From Variovorax sp. SG517 (GTDB lineage: Bacteria; Pseudomonadota; Gammaproteobacteria; Burkholderiales; Burkholderiaceae_C), in the NCBI RefSeq assembly GCF_013376045.1, contig NZ_JABMJG010000002.1:372001-436000 (forward strand): DNA of 64,000 nt. The letters are read 5' to 3'. The position numbers were made by a program, and so were the translations under genes. Position 1 is the first letter of the stretch; the number at the start of each line of letters is the position of its first letter. Under the pieces are notes generated by a model. It was given only the letters and a program-made list of their open reading frames with translations, did no database searches and was not told the origin of the DNA. Shown here in pieces: positions 36,651 to 45,477 of this stretch.

Positions 36651-38270
36651 ATGGGCGCGAGGGATTTCGAGCGGCATCTTCTTTCGGGAGCGGACGGTTC
36701 CGTGCGGCACGAGGCCGACGTGCTGGTGATCGGCGGCGGACCGGCCGGCGCATGGGCCGCGGTGAGCGCGGCCGCGCAGGGCGCGCGCGTGCTGCTGGCC
36801 GACAAGGGCTTCTGCGGCACCTCGGGTGCCACCGCGCCTTCGGGCACGGGCCTCTGGCACGTGTCGCCCGAAGGCAAGGCGCGCGAGGAAGCCAAGGCCA
36901 GCCGGCTGGCGATGGGCGGCCATCTGGCCGAGCACGCCTGGATGGACCGCGTGCTGGAGCAGACCTGGGAGAACGTCGAGCGGCTGAAGGACTGGGGCTA
37001 CCCCTTTCCCGCCGACGACCAGGGTGCGCTGCGCTGCACCTCGCTGCAGGGCCCCGAATACATGCGGCTGATGCGCAAGCGGGTGAAGGAATCCGGCGCG
37101 CGCATCCTCGACCATAGCCCCGCGCTCGAACTGCTGGTCGATGAGCACGGCACCGTCTGTGGTGCCACCGGCGTCAACCGCCAGACGGGCGAGAGCTGGG
37201 TGGCGCGCACTGGCGCGGTGGTCATCGCCACCGGCGGCTGCGCCTTCCTGAGCCGCGCGCTCGGCTGCAACGTGCTCACGGGCGACGGCCAGTTGATGGC
37301 GGCGGAAGTGGGCGCGGCGCTCTCGGGCATGGAGTTCTCGAACGCCTACGGGCTCGGGCCCGCGTTCTCGTCGGTGACCAAGTCGCTGTTCTACAACTGG
37401 GCGACCTTCTACACGGCCGACGGCGTGGCCATCGAGGGCGCGGGCTCCTCGAAGGGACGCGGCGTGATCGCGCAGACGCTGCAGTCGCAGCCGGTCTTCG
37501 CGTGCCTCGACCGCGCCGACGCGCAGATCCGCGCCTGGATGCGCACCGCGCAGCCCAACTTCTTCGTTTCCTTCGACCGGCAGGGCATCGACCCGTTCAC
37601 GCAGCACTTTCCGGTGACGCTGCGGCTCGAAGGCACCGTGCGCGGCACGGGCGGCCTGCACCTGGTGGACGACAGCTGCGCCACGTCGGTGCCGGGCCTC
37701 TACGCCGCGGGCGACGCAGCGACGCGCGAGCTGATCTGCGGCGGCTTCACCGGCGGCGGCAGCCACAACGCGGCCTGGGCGCTGTCTTCCGGCTTCTGGG
37801 CCGGGGCGGGCGCGGCGGCGTTCGGGCGCGATGCGCGCGCCAGGTCGCAGCGCACCGCACTGCGCGCGGGCGGCGTGGCGCTTTCGACGCGCGGCACCAC
37901 GGCCTTCGACAGCCAGGAGGTCGTTCGCGCGGTGCAGGCCGAAGTCTTTCCGTACGAGCGCAACTGGTTCCGCGAAGGCGATGCGCTGCGCGATTCGCTC
38001 TCGCGGCTCGATGCCTTGTGGGAGCGCCTGCGCGCTAGCGCGCCGGCTGCCACCGCCACGGAGGCGGTGCGCGCACGCGAGGCAGCGGCCATGCTCGCCA
38101 CTTCGCGCTGGATGTACCGCAGCGCCCTGCAGCGCACCGAAACGCGCGGCATGCACCGCCGACGCGAGCACGGCACGCTCGATCCGTCGCAGCGCCATCG
38201 GCTGATCAGCGGCGGCCTAGACGAAGTCTGGGTGCAGAAGCACGCAGTGAATGAAGGGGTGGCCGCATGA
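36651..38270 (+). CDS. FAD-dependent AprA/fumarate-reductase-like flavoprotein
   Basis: A 539-residue flavoprotein of the succinate dehydrogenase/fumarate reductase/APS reductase alpha family. The FAD dinucleotide motif VLVIGGGPAGAWAAVSAA is at residues 25-42, followed by DKGFCGTSGATAPSGTG, the VVIATGGCAF strand and the C-terminal FAD contact YAAGDAATRELICGGFTGGG. It lacks a signal peptide, so it acts in the cytoplasm. It overlaps a 2[4Fe-4S] ferredoxin gene by 4 bases, as AprA does with AprB, and a sulfonate-type binding protein gene follows. I therefore infer a redox enzyme in organosulfur use, but the substrate is unknown. Confidence 0.85.
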   Translation: MGARDFERHLLSGADGSVRHEADVLVIGGGPAGAWAAVSAAAQGARVLLADKGFCGTSGATAPSGTGLWHVSPEGKAREEAKASRLAMGGHLAEHAWMDRVLEQTWENVERLKDWGYPFPADDQGALRCTSLQGPEYMRLMRKRVKESGARILDHSPALELLVDEHGTVCGATGVNRQTGESWVARTGAVVIATGGCAFLSRALGCNVLTGDGQLMAAEVGAALSGMEFSNAYGLGPAFSSVTKSLFYNWATFYTADGVAIEGAGSSKGRGVIAQTLQSQPVFACLDRADAQIRAWMRTAQPNFFVSFDRQGIDPFTQHFPVTLRLEGTVRGTGGLHLVDDSCATSVPGLYAAGDAATRELICGGFTGGGSHNAAWALSSGFWAGAGAAAFGRDARARSQRTALRAGGVALSTRGTTAFDSQEVVRAVQAEVFPYERNWFREGDALRDSLSRLDALWERLRASAPAATATEAVRAREAAAMLATSRWMYRSALQRTETRGMHRRREHGTLDPSQRHRLISGGLDEVWVQKHAVNEGVAA

Positions 38271-38596
38271 TCGAAGTCATCAGCGCTGAACGCTGCACCG
38301 CCTGCAACATCTGCGTGAACGCCTGCCCGACGAACGTGTTCGAGGCCGTGCCGGGCGCAGCGCCGCGCATCGCCCGGCAGGACGACTGCCAGACCTGCTT
38401 CATGTGCGAGCTGTACTGCCCGGAAGACGCGCTCTACGTCGCACCGATCGCGGACCGCAGCGCCACCGCCGAGGAGCGCGATGCCGCCGCCGAAGCTTTG
38501 ATGGGCAGCTACCGCAGCGCCATCGGCTGGGGCCGCGGCCGGCAATCGACCGCGTCGGCCGATGCGAGCTTCGAGCTGCTGCGGCGCGCGCACTGA
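38267..38596 (+). CDS. 2[4Fe-4S] ferredoxin, AprB-like
   Basis: A 109-residue ferredoxin with two four-cysteine motifs: CTACNICVNACP (cysteines 10, 13, 16, 20) and CQTCFMCELYCP. These bind two 4Fe-4S clusters and would pass electrons to or from the flavoprotein encoded just upstream (4-base ATGA overlap). The C-terminal half (about 60-109) is polar and unrecognised. The pairing with an AprA-like flavoprotein supports calling this the beta-type subunit. Confidence 0.9.
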   Translation: MIEVISAERCTACNICVNACPTNVFEAVPGAAPRIARQDDCQTCFMCELYCPEDALYVAPIADRSATAEERDAAAEALMGSYRSAIGWGRGRQSTASADASFELLRRAH

Positions 38597-38621
38597 TTCT
38601 TTTCTTCTCCTGAGTTTCCCG

Positions 38622-39599
38622 ATGTCCGATCTTCCAAACCGCCGCCGCCTGCTGCGCGGCGCAGTGGTCGCCGCCGCGAGCGCGCTACCCGTTTTCTCCA
38701 TCGCGCAACAGCAAGCCGGCAGCCAGGTGCTGCGCCTGGGCTACATCGGCCCCGGCAAGAAGCCCGCCAATGCCACCGGCTGGGCGCTGCGGCAGGGGCA
38801 CCTGCTGCGCGAGCTGGCGCCGCTGGGCTTCAAGGAAATCACGACGCGCAACTTCCCGAACGGGCCCGACCTCAACGAAGCGTTTCTCTCCGGCGCGCTC
38901 GACGTCGGCATCTACGGCGACACGCCCGCCGTGGTGGCGCGCTCGCGCGGCCTCGACGGCCAGCTCATCGGCTTCGACGCGGTCGGCATGAACGTGTGGC
39001 TGCTCACGCCGCGCAACGGCGTGCGCAGCGTGAAGGAGCTCGAGGGCCAGTCCATCGGCGTGGCGCGCGGCTCCTACATGCACCGCTACGTGCTGGGTCT
39101 GTTGAAGGAGAACGGGCTGCAGAAGTCGGTCAAGGTGATCCACATGTTCCCGCGCGACGGCGAGGCGGCGCTCGACCAGGGCTCCATCGCGGCCTTCGCG
39201 GCGCAGATCGACGTGGGACCGCTGCTGGCCTCGCGCGGCTATCCGGTGATCGACGAGGCCGAGAAGCACCCGACGCTGCGCGGCACTTCGGTGATCGTCG
39301 CCTCCGGCAAGCTGCTGGCCGCGGCGCCCGGGCTGCCCGCCGCATGGACGCGCGCACGTCGCACCGCGCTGCAGGAGATCCACCGCAACAGCGCCGACTA
39401 CTACGCCTTCCATTCGGAGGTGAGCGGCTTTCCGCTGGAGATCGTGAAGGTCTCGCATCCGCTGTCGCACTTTCCCGAGGCGGCGTATCCGCCCGAAGGG
39501 CTGGCGCTGCTCGACGAGGTCAAGAAGTTCCTGCTGGCCGAGAACCTCGTGAACCGCGATTTCGCGCTCTCCGAGTGGCGCGCTGCGCAGCAGGCCTGA
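38622..39599 (+). CDS. Sulfonate/taurine-type ABC substrate-binding protein
   Basis: A 325-residue periplasmic binding protein of the SsuA/TauA (NMT1) family. A Tat-like signal (NRRRLLRGAVVAAASALPVFSIAQQQ) is at the start. Family marks: LRLGYIGPGKKPANATGWALRQG, LNEAFLSGALDVGIYGDTPAV, and LEGQSIGVARGSYMHRYV. It follows the flavoprotein-ferredoxin genes by 26 bases, so it is probably co-transcribed and supplies their pathway. It has no permease or ATPase on its own strand; the convergent SsuBC-like genes could serve it. Confidence 0.88.
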   Translation: MSDLPNRRRLLRGAVVAAASALPVFSIAQQQAGSQVLRLGYIGPGKKPANATGWALRQGHLLRELAPLGFKEITTRNFPNGPDLNEAFLSGALDVGIYGDTPAVVARSRGLDGQLIGFDAVGMNVWLLTPRNGVRSVKELEGQSIGVARGSYMHRYVLGLLKENGLQKSVKVIHMFPRDGEAALDQGSIAAFAAQIDVGPLLASRGYPVIDEAEKHPTLRGTSVIVASGKLLAAAPGLPAAWTRARRTALQEIHRNSADYYAFHSEVSGFPLEIVKVSHPLSHFPEAAYPPEGLALLDEVKKFLLAENLVNRDFALSEWRAAQQA

Positions 39600-39614
39600 A
39601 GCGCGCCGCGCTGC

Positions 39615-40490
39615 TCGGGAATGGCAGACGAGGCCGTCCTTGAGCAGCGTGATCTCGAACTGCAGGTTGCCCGCGCGTGCGCCGCGCGCCTTTGCCAGCG
39701 TGCCGTCCGCACGCCATTGGCGCAGCGCGGCGGCCAGGTAGTCGCGAGACGCCTCGTCGCCCTGCGGCAGGCGGATGGCGGCGTCCGACGGCGGGCGCAG
39801 GCCGCTCGCCAGCGGCTTGTAGAAGCGCCATTCCTCGTTCTTCAGCAGCCGCTGAAGTACTTCCTCGTCTTCGGCCAGCGCCGTGCATTCGCCCGCCATG
39901 AAGGCCGACACCGCATGCACGGAGGAGGGATAGCTGCGCGGCTGCGCGCCGTAGCGCAGCGACACCGCGCCCGCATAGCCCGAGCCTTCGCCCACGCAGA
40001 CCGAAGCGCCGCGCAGCGCCTCGGCGTCCTGCACGCGGCCCTTGCGCAGCGCGACCACGAGGCCGCTGCCGGTGTCGTAGCTGCCGGGTGCCGCGTCGAT
40101 GCCCTTGGGCGCGGCCGCGGCCGGCACGCCCGCCACCAGCAGGTCGACGCGGCCTTCGCGCAAGGCCGCCTCCTGCGTGGCGGTGTCCAGCCCGACCAGT
40201 TCGAGCTTCACGCCGAGCGAGCGTGCGAGCTCGCGCGCCAGCGTCGCGTCGAATCCATCAGGCTCGGGCGGCGTGGGTGCTTCTGGAGGGGCAGGGCGGG
40301 GATAGCGTCGCACGCCCACGACGAGCGTGCCGCGCTCGATGACCTTGGCGAGCACCGGGCCCTTGGGCAGTTCGTTCAGCCGGCTGCCCGAAGCCCATGA
40401 TGCGCCCAGGCCCGCCAGCGCGACAGCCGCGGCGAGCGAAACACCGGCCAACGCGAACCTGCGAGGGCGTGTGGAAGCGGCTTCACTCAT
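39615..40490 (-). CDS. Family 3 solute-binding protein with apparently lost stop codon
   Basis: The first 292 residues are an amino-acid-type (SBP_bac_3) binding protein: membrane anchor or signal (about 12-33), VIERGTLVVGVRRYP, DGFDATLARELARSLG, REGRVDLLVAG and a normal C-terminal LRQWRADGTLAKA...GNLQFEITLLKDGL. Homology-like sequence ends at CHS, but the next codon is CGA (39615-39617) where TGA would be expected, and the frame runs on to 38685, antisense through the neighbouring binding-protein gene, with 309 residues of arginine-rich, shadow-like sequence. A single T-to-C change or a sequencing error would explain it. I end the feature where the stop would fall. The start overlaps the permease stop by 8 bases. 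Confidence 0.7.
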
Positions 40491-41310
40491 CGAGGCTCAG
40501 CCCCCGCCGCCAGCGCAGCAGACGCCGCTCCAGCAGCGCAAGAAGGTAGTTGAGCAGCAGCCCCAGCGTCGCCAGCAGCAGGATGCCCGCGTACATGGTC
40601 GGTATCTGGAAGGTCTCCTGCGAGTTCAGCGTGAGAAAGCCCAGCCCCGAATGCGCACCGATCATCTCGGCCGCCACCAGCGCCGTGATGCTGTAGGCGC
40701 CCGCCAGCCGCACGCCGGTGAAGATCGAAGGCAGCGAGGCCGGCAGCACGACCTTGAAGAACACGAAGCGGCGCGAGGCGCCCATCGACAGCGCCGAGTT
40801 CACCAGCAGCCGGTCGACCTGCTTCACGCCGCCCACCGTGCTCAGCAGCACCGGCCAGAACGAGGCCCAGAAGATGATCGCCACCTTCGACAGCTCGCCG
40901 ATCCCCAGGAACAGGATGAACACCGGGAACAGCGCGAAGGCCGATGTCTGGCGGAACAGCTGAAGCACCGGATCGACGATGGCCGCGAGCCTCCTGAACC
41001 CGCCCACGAGCAGGCCGAGCACCACGCCCGCGACGCTGGCGAGCACCAGTCCCCAGAGAGAGCGCTGCAGGCTCGCGGCGACGTGCTTCCAGAGCTGGCC
41101 GTTCTCCAGCAGCTGCACGATGCTCGCGAGCACGGCCGATGGCGGGCTCAGGTAGGCGTCGCTCACGATGCCCAGGCGCGGCAGCGCTTCCCACAGCGCG
41201 AGGAACAGCACGATGCCGATGCCGCGCTCGGCCACCCGGCCGAGGCTGCGCGCCAGCTTGAGAAACCGGCTGGGCGACCGGACCACCGGTGCGTCGAGCA
41301 CCGCGCTCAC
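40483..41310 (-). CDS. Sulfonate-type ABC permease (SsuC-like)
   Basis: A 275-residue inner-membrane permease with about six membrane segments. The EAA loop, which contacts the ATPase, reads SALSMGASRRFVFFKVVLPASLPSIFTGVRLA. This matches SsuC/TauC/NrtB permeases of the nitrate/sulfonate/taurine class. The GTG at 41310 overlaps the ATPase stop by 4 bases, and the gene itself overlaps the family 3 binding protein gene by 8 bases. Confidence 0.9.
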   Translation of the reverse strand: MSAVLDAPVVRSPSRFLKLARSLGRVAERGIGIVLFLALWEALPRLGIVSDAYLSPPSAVLASIVQLLENGQLWKHVAASLQRSLWGLVLASVAGVVLGLLVGGFRRLAAIVDPVLQLFRQTSAFALFPVFILFLGIGELSKVAIIFWASFWPVLLSTVGGVKQVDRLLVNSALSMGASRRFVFFKVVLPASLPSIFTGVRLAGAYSITALVAAEMIGAHSGLGFLTLNSQETFQIPTMYAGILLLATLGLLLNYLLALLERRLLRWRRGLSLDE

Positions 41311-42116
41311 GACACCACTCCTTCGAGCGACCGAGGGCGCAGGCCCAGCTGTACTTCGTCCTTCAGCACCTCCCAGGCGCGCTGCCGCAGCGCAGCGAAC
41401 TCGGCCGAGTGGCGCAACTCCGCCGAGCGCGGGCGCGCGAGCGGGATGTCGATGATGTCCTTGATGCGGCCGGGCCGCTGCGTCATCACCGCCACGCGGT
41501 CGGAGAGGTACACGGCTTCCTCCAGGCTGTGGGTGATGAACACGATGGTCTTGCGGTGCTGCTCCCAGATGCGCAGCAGCTCGCCCTGCAGCACCTCGCG
41601 CGTCTGCGCATCGAGCGCGGCGAAGGGCTCGTCCATCAGCAGCACGTCGGGCTCGTAGGCCAGCGAGCGCGCGATGGCCACGCGCTGCTTCATGCCGCCG
41701 GAGATCTCGTGCGGGTACCGCTCGCCGAAGCCGTGCAGGCCGACGAGTTCCAGGTATTCCTGCGCCGTGCGCCGGCGCGCGGCCTTCGCCACGCCGCGGA
41801 TGTCCAGGCCCACCGCGATGTTGTCGAGCACCGTGAGCCACGGAAAGAGCGCATAGCCCTGGAACACCACGCCCTGGTTGCGGTTGATGCCCGAAAGCGG
41901 TTGGCCATTGATGGCGATGCGCCCGCCGGTGCGCTCGGTGAGTCCGGCCAGGATGCCGAGGAAGGTCGACTTGCCGCAACCCGAGGGGCCGAGCACCGAG
42001 AGGAACTCGCCCTCGCGCACGTCGAGGTCGAAGCCTTCGAGCACGCGCACCCGTTCGCTGGCGCCGCGTGCGGCGTAGTCCATCCGCACGTCGCGGGCAG
42101 AGATCTTGATGCTCAT
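41307..42116 (-). CDS. Sulfonate-type ABC ATPase (SsuB-like)
   Basis: A 269-residue ABC ATPase. Walker A GPSGCGKST, Q-loop FQGYALFPW, signature ISGGMKQRVAIARSL, Walker B VLLMDEPFAALDAQTR and the switch His (FITHSLEEA) are all present. The TMQRPGR-like end (VMTQRPGRIKDIIDIPLARPRSAEL) is typical for the nitrate/sulfonate/taurine subfamily. It lies between the binding protein (9 bases upstream) and the permease. Confidence 0.92.
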   Translation of the reverse strand: MSIKISARDVRMDYAARGASERVRVLEGFDLDVREGEFLSVLGPSGCGKSTFLGILAGLTERTGGRIAINGQPLSGINRNQGVVFQGYALFPWLTVLDNIAVGLDIRGVAKAARRRTAQEYLELVGLHGFGERYPHEISGGMKQRVAIARSLAYEPDVLLMDEPFAALDAQTREVLQGELLRIWEQHRKTIVFITHSLEEAVYLSDRVAVMTQRPGRIKDIIDIPLARPRSAELRHSAEFAALRQRAWEVLKDEVQLGLRPRSLEGVVS

Positions 42117-42125
42117 CGGCGGTGC

Positions 42126-43190
42126 TCAGGTCTTCGTGGCGAAGGGGTTGAACTCGTTCGTGTACACGTCCTTCACCGACACCTTGCCGGCGGCGAGCTT
42201 GCCCTCGGACTGCAGGATGTCGATGTAGTACTGGATCGGCGGCTCGGTCACCACCAGGTCGTCGACGTAGGCGTAGCGGTCGACGTTCTTCAGCTCCATG
42301 TTGATGCGCTTGGCCACCAGCTTGCGGGCTTCCTCGGTGTTGGCGTTGACCCAGTTGCCGGCCTTGGCCAGCGCCGCGACCACGTCGCGCACGGCTTCGG
42401 GGTGCTGGCGGATGAACTGGCCGTGCGCGCTGTAGGGCGCCATGCCGCCCAGGCCGCCGTCGAGGTCGAAGTCGCTCCACAGCCGCACCAGCGAGTCGGC
42501 GTTGTCGGCGCGGCCGGAGAAGGGCGCGTGGATGATCGCCAGGTCGGTGTTGCGCGTCACCAGCGTCTGCTCGGCCTGCTCGTCGGGGATGACGACGAAG
42601 TTGATCTTGTTCACGTCCACGCCGTGCTGGCGCAGGTACTTCTTGGTGACGAACTCGGCGCAGGCGCCGAAGCTGTTGAAGCCGATGGTCTTGCCTTCGA
42701 GGTCCTTCGGTTCGCGGATGCCCGAGTCCTTGCGAACGAAGTACTTCATGTGCGGCGCTTCCTGAAGCGTCTTGCCGCCGGCGGCCACCACCTTCAGGTC
42801 GGCGCCCGAGGCGATGGCCGAGATCACCAGCGGCACCATGCGGCTGCCGAAGTCGATCTCGCCCGTGCCCACCAGCGGAATGATCTGCGGCGCGGCGATC
42901 TTGCCGACGTAGTCGGGTCGGGTGTTGGTGCCTTCGAAGTAGCCGAGCTCGTCGGCCAGGTAGATCAGGTCGAAAGAAGGGTTGTTCGGGTATTTGAACG
43001 CGACCTTGTCGCCGGTCTTCTTCACCACGGCCGGGGCGCCGCCGGCCGATGCGGTCTTGCCGCCTTCCTCGCGCGAGCAGCCCGCGAGCAGGGCGCCGCC
43101 GAGGCCTCCGGCGGCGGCGAGCGAGGCGAAGGTCTTGAGCGCGTGGCGACGCGAAGGACGCGAAGGAAGGGCGGGGTTCTCGATGGACAT
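42126..43190 (-). CDS. Sulfonate-type ABC substrate-binding lipoprotein
   Basis: A 354-residue binding protein of the NMT1/SsuA type. The N-terminus has a twin-arginine-like stretch (RRHALKTFASL) and a lipobox (ALLAGC, Cys38), so it is likely a lipid-anchored protein facing the periplasm. Ligand-domain marks: NNPSFDLIYLADELGYFEG, IIPLVGTGEIDFGS and LEGKTIGFNSFGACAEFV. It heads the transporter operon, ATG at 43190. The ribosome site lies within a 16-bp palindrome upstream. Confidence 0.88.
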   Translation of the reverse strand: MSIENPALPSRPSRRHALKTFASLAAAGGLGGALLAGCSREEGGKTASAGGAPAVVKKTGDKVAFKYPNNPSFDLIYLADELGYFEGTNTRPDYVGKIAAPQIIPLVGTGEIDFGSRMVPLVISAIASGADLKVVAAGGKTLQEAPHMKYFVRKDSGIREPKDLEGKTIGFNSFGACAEFVTKKYLRQHGVDVNKINFVVIPDEQAEQTLVTRNTDLAIIHAPFSGRADNADSLVRLWSDFDLDGGLGGMAPYSAHGQFIRQHPEAVRDVVAALAKAGNWVNANTEEARKLVAKRINMELKNVDRYAYVDDLVVTEPPIQYYIDILQSEGKLAAGKVSVKDVYTNEFNPFATKT

Positions 43191-43198
43191 GGCGGCAC

Positions 43199-43214
43199 GC
43201 TCCCCCGGGGGAGC
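43199..43214 (-). promoter_or_regulatory. Perfect 16-bp palindrome over the ribosome site of the binding-protein gene
   Basis: GCTCCCCCGGGGGAGC is its own complement and lies 8 bases upstream of the ATG at 43190 on the minus strand. Its GGGGGAG half would be the Shine-Dalgarno, so in mRNA the site would be paired with the other half. Confidence 0.5.
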
Positions 43215-43417
43215 GCTCCTTGTAGCAAGTTGGCGGAGCGACGATGCTAGGAAGCGCCCCGCGCCGGGCCAACGAAGAAAACCGCGTTTGCATATGCGGC
43301 GACGGATAAGTGCGACAGCCGCGTGGAAATGCTTGCCGCGCCGGGCACGCGGGGGCATCCTCTGCGGCTCCTTTCCATCCGATCCATCCTCATCCCTCGC
43401 CAGGACAAGACACGCCC

Positions 43418-44458
43418 ATGACCTACCACGCCGACTCCAAGCGCTACGACGCCATTCCCTACCGCCGCGTCGGGCGCAGCGGGCTCGTGCTGCCCGCCAT
43501 CTCGCTCGGGCTCTGGCACAACTTCGGAGACACCACCTCCATCGCCACCCAGCGCCAGCTGCTGCGCACCGCCTTCGACCTGGGCATCAACCACTTCGAC
43601 CTGGCCAACAACTACGGCCCGCCCTACGGCAGCGCCGAGACCAACTTCGGCCGCCTGCTGCGCGAAGACTTCAAGCCGTACCGCGACGAACTCGTCATCT
43701 CCAGCAAGGCAGGCTGGGACATGTGGCCCGGCCCCTACGGCCAGGGCGGCGGCTCCCGCAAATACGTGCTCGCGAGCCTCGACCAGAGCCTGAAGCGCCT
43801 GGGCGTGGACTACGTCGACATCTTCTATTCGCACCGCTTCGACCCGCACACGCCGCTGGAGGAAACCGCCTCCGCGCTGGCCCAGGCCGTGCAGCAGGGC
43901 AAGGCGCTGTACATCGGCATTTCTTCCTACTCGGCCGGCAAGACGCGCGAGATCGCCGCGCTGCTGCGCGAGTGGAAGGTGCCGCTGCTCATCCACCAGC
44001 CGGCCTACAACCTGTTCAACCGCTGGATCGAGAAAGACCTGCTGGACGCCACCGGCGAACTGGGCGCGGGCGTCATCGCCTTCACGCCGCTCGCGCAGGG
44101 GCTGCTGACCGACAAGTACCTCAACGGCATCCCGGCCGATGCACGCATCAACCGGCCCGGCGGCGGATCGCTCAAGCAGGAGCATCTGTCGGAGGCCAAC
44201 GTCGAGCGTGCCCGTGCCCTCAACGAGATCGCAAGGCGCCGCGGCCAGACGCTGGCGCAGCTCGCGCTGACGTGGACGCTGCGCGACCCGCGCGTGAGCT
44301 CGGCACTGATCGGCGCGAGCCGGCCGGAGCAGATCGTCGACAACGTGGCCGCGCTCTCGCACGCGCCGCTGAGCGCCGAGGAACTTGCCGAGATCGACAA
44401 GTACGCGGTGGAAGGCGGCGTCAATCTCTGGGAGAAGCCTTCGACGGACTTCGCCTGA
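43418..44458 (+). CDS. Aldo/keto reductase, YghZ (Gpr) type
   Basis: A 346-residue oxidoreductase close to E. coli YghZ, which reduces methylglyoxal and similar aldehydes. Tetrad: Asp and Tyr in FDLANNYGPPYGSAE, Lys in SSKAGWDMWPGPYG and His in FYSHRFDP. The start RYDAIPYRRVGRSGLVLPAISLGLWHNFGD and SALIGASRPEQIVDNV are characteristic. YghZ-type proteins have also been linked to potassium-channel beta subunits. ATG at 43418. Its stop codon lies in a 10-bp tandem repeat. Confidence 0.9.
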   Translation: MTYHADSKRYDAIPYRRVGRSGLVLPAISLGLWHNFGDTTSIATQRQLLRTAFDLGINHFDLANNYGPPYGSAETNFGRLLREDFKPYRDELVISSKAGWDMWPGPYGQGGGSRKYVLASLDQSLKRLGVDYVDIFYSHRFDPHTPLEETASALAQAVQQGKALYIGISSYSAGKTREIAALLREWKVPLLIHQPAYNLFNRWIEKDLLDATGELGAGVIAFTPLAQGLLTDKYLNGIPADARINRPGGGSLKQEHLSEANVERARALNEIARRRGQTLAQLALTWTLRDPRVSSALIGASRPEQIVDNVAALSHAPLSAEELAEIDKYAVEGGVNLWEKPSTDFA

Positions 44459-44490
44459 GCTCGCCTGAGCGCGCCTGAGCGCGCCTGAAG
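44451..44490. repeat. 10-bp tandem repeat over a stop codon (4 copies)
   Basis: TCGCCTGAGC, TCGCCTGAGC, GCGCCTGAGC and GCGCCTGAAG follow each other exactly from 44451 to 44490. Each unit contains TGA, and the first is the stop of the aldo/keto reductase. Confidence 0.85.
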
Positions 44491-44837
44491 ACCGGCATCG
44501 CGATTCACGAACCGCATCAGGAAACTTGGAATCCGTCTTTGGCAGGAGCGATGGTGCCCAGCAGAATCGGCGCAAGAAAGCATTTCGCGATTCACTGCCA
44601 TGCAACTGCGCACCCACCATGTTTCCCCGGCCGCCCAGGCTCGCCATGTGATCGACCTGACGGCGAAGTCATGGCGCATTCCCCCAAGCTCACCGCACGC
44701 GCTGGCGCGCCGCGCACCTTACGGCCACGTGCCGCTGAGGGCGCTGCGCCGGCTTCGCGCGGCCGCGATGCTTACGCTGCTGCCGCATTCGTGGTGAACC
44801 CCATGCCGGGCCGCGAGGCCCGGATGGAGTCGACGCC
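44459..44837. other. Intergenic region, nothing convincing
   Basis: A 379-base gap after the tandem repeats. Short open frames exist on both strands, but none has a ribosome site, plausible protein or conserved motif. The promoter of the P-loop kinase gene is probably within it. Confidence 0.4.
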
Positions 44838-45344
44838 ATGCTGATCGTCCTCGGTGGCTTGCCGGGCGCGGGCAAGACCACCATTGCGCGGGAAATCGCC
44901 GCGCTCATTCCCTGTGCCTACCTGCGCATCGACACCATCGAGCAGGCACTGCGCTCTTCGGGCGTGCCTGAGGGTGAGGTCGGGCCCATGGGCTATGTCG
45001 CGGCCTATGCGCTGGCCCGCTCCAATCTCTCGCTCGGGCAGGCGGTACTGGCCGATTGCGTCAATCCGCTGCCGGTCACCCGCGAGGCATGGCGCGCGGT
45101 CGCGGCGGATGCCGCTTCTTGCATCGTCGAGGTCGAGATCGTGTGTTCCGACACCGCCGAGCATCGCCGCCGCGTCGAGCAGCGCAGCATCGACGTACCG
45201 GGCCTGGTGCCGCCGACCTGGGAGGCCGTGCAGCGGCACGACTACGCGCCGTGGAGCACGCCGCATCTCGTCGTCGACAGCGCAGTGCTCGGTGCGCGCG
45301 AGGCCGCGCAATTGATTCTTTCGCATGCACGCGACCGGGATTGA
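44838..45344 (+). CDS. P-loop kinase-like AAA ATPase
   Basis: A 168-residue nucleotide-binding protein of the zeta-toxin/gluconokinase-like kinase group. Walker A GLPGAGKTT is at residues 6-14; the lid and base region follows (RIDTIEQALR, ADCVNPLPVTREAWRAVAADA, and CSDTAEHRRRVEQR). It probably phosphorylates a small molecule, but the substrate is unknown. Family members of this size are common and poorly studied. It is separated from the flavin monooxygenase genes by 133 bases. Confidence 0.8.
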   Translation: MLIVLGGLPGAGKTTIAREIAALIPCAYLRIDTIEQALRSSGVPEGEVGPMGYVAAYALARSNLSLGQAVLADCVNPLPVTREAWRAVAADAASCIVEVEIVCSDTAEHRRRVEQRSIDVPGLVPPTWEAVQRHDYAPWSTPHLVVDSAVLGAREAAQLILSHARDRD

Positions 45345-45477
45345 GCGCGCGAGCGAATGAGCGCATAAGCGACTGAGCATTCAGCAGATATCGATATAGG
45401 AATTCGGCGCAAGCGATGCGCGCGATGCCCAAGAGAATTCGACGCAATTCTTTCAAGGGCGTGTCCCGCCGCACATC

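Noticed and set aside
44539..44844. Short plus-strand frame of 101 codons before the P-loop kinase
   Set aside because: No ribosome site, no plausible protein, and it overlaps the start of the kinase gene in another frame.
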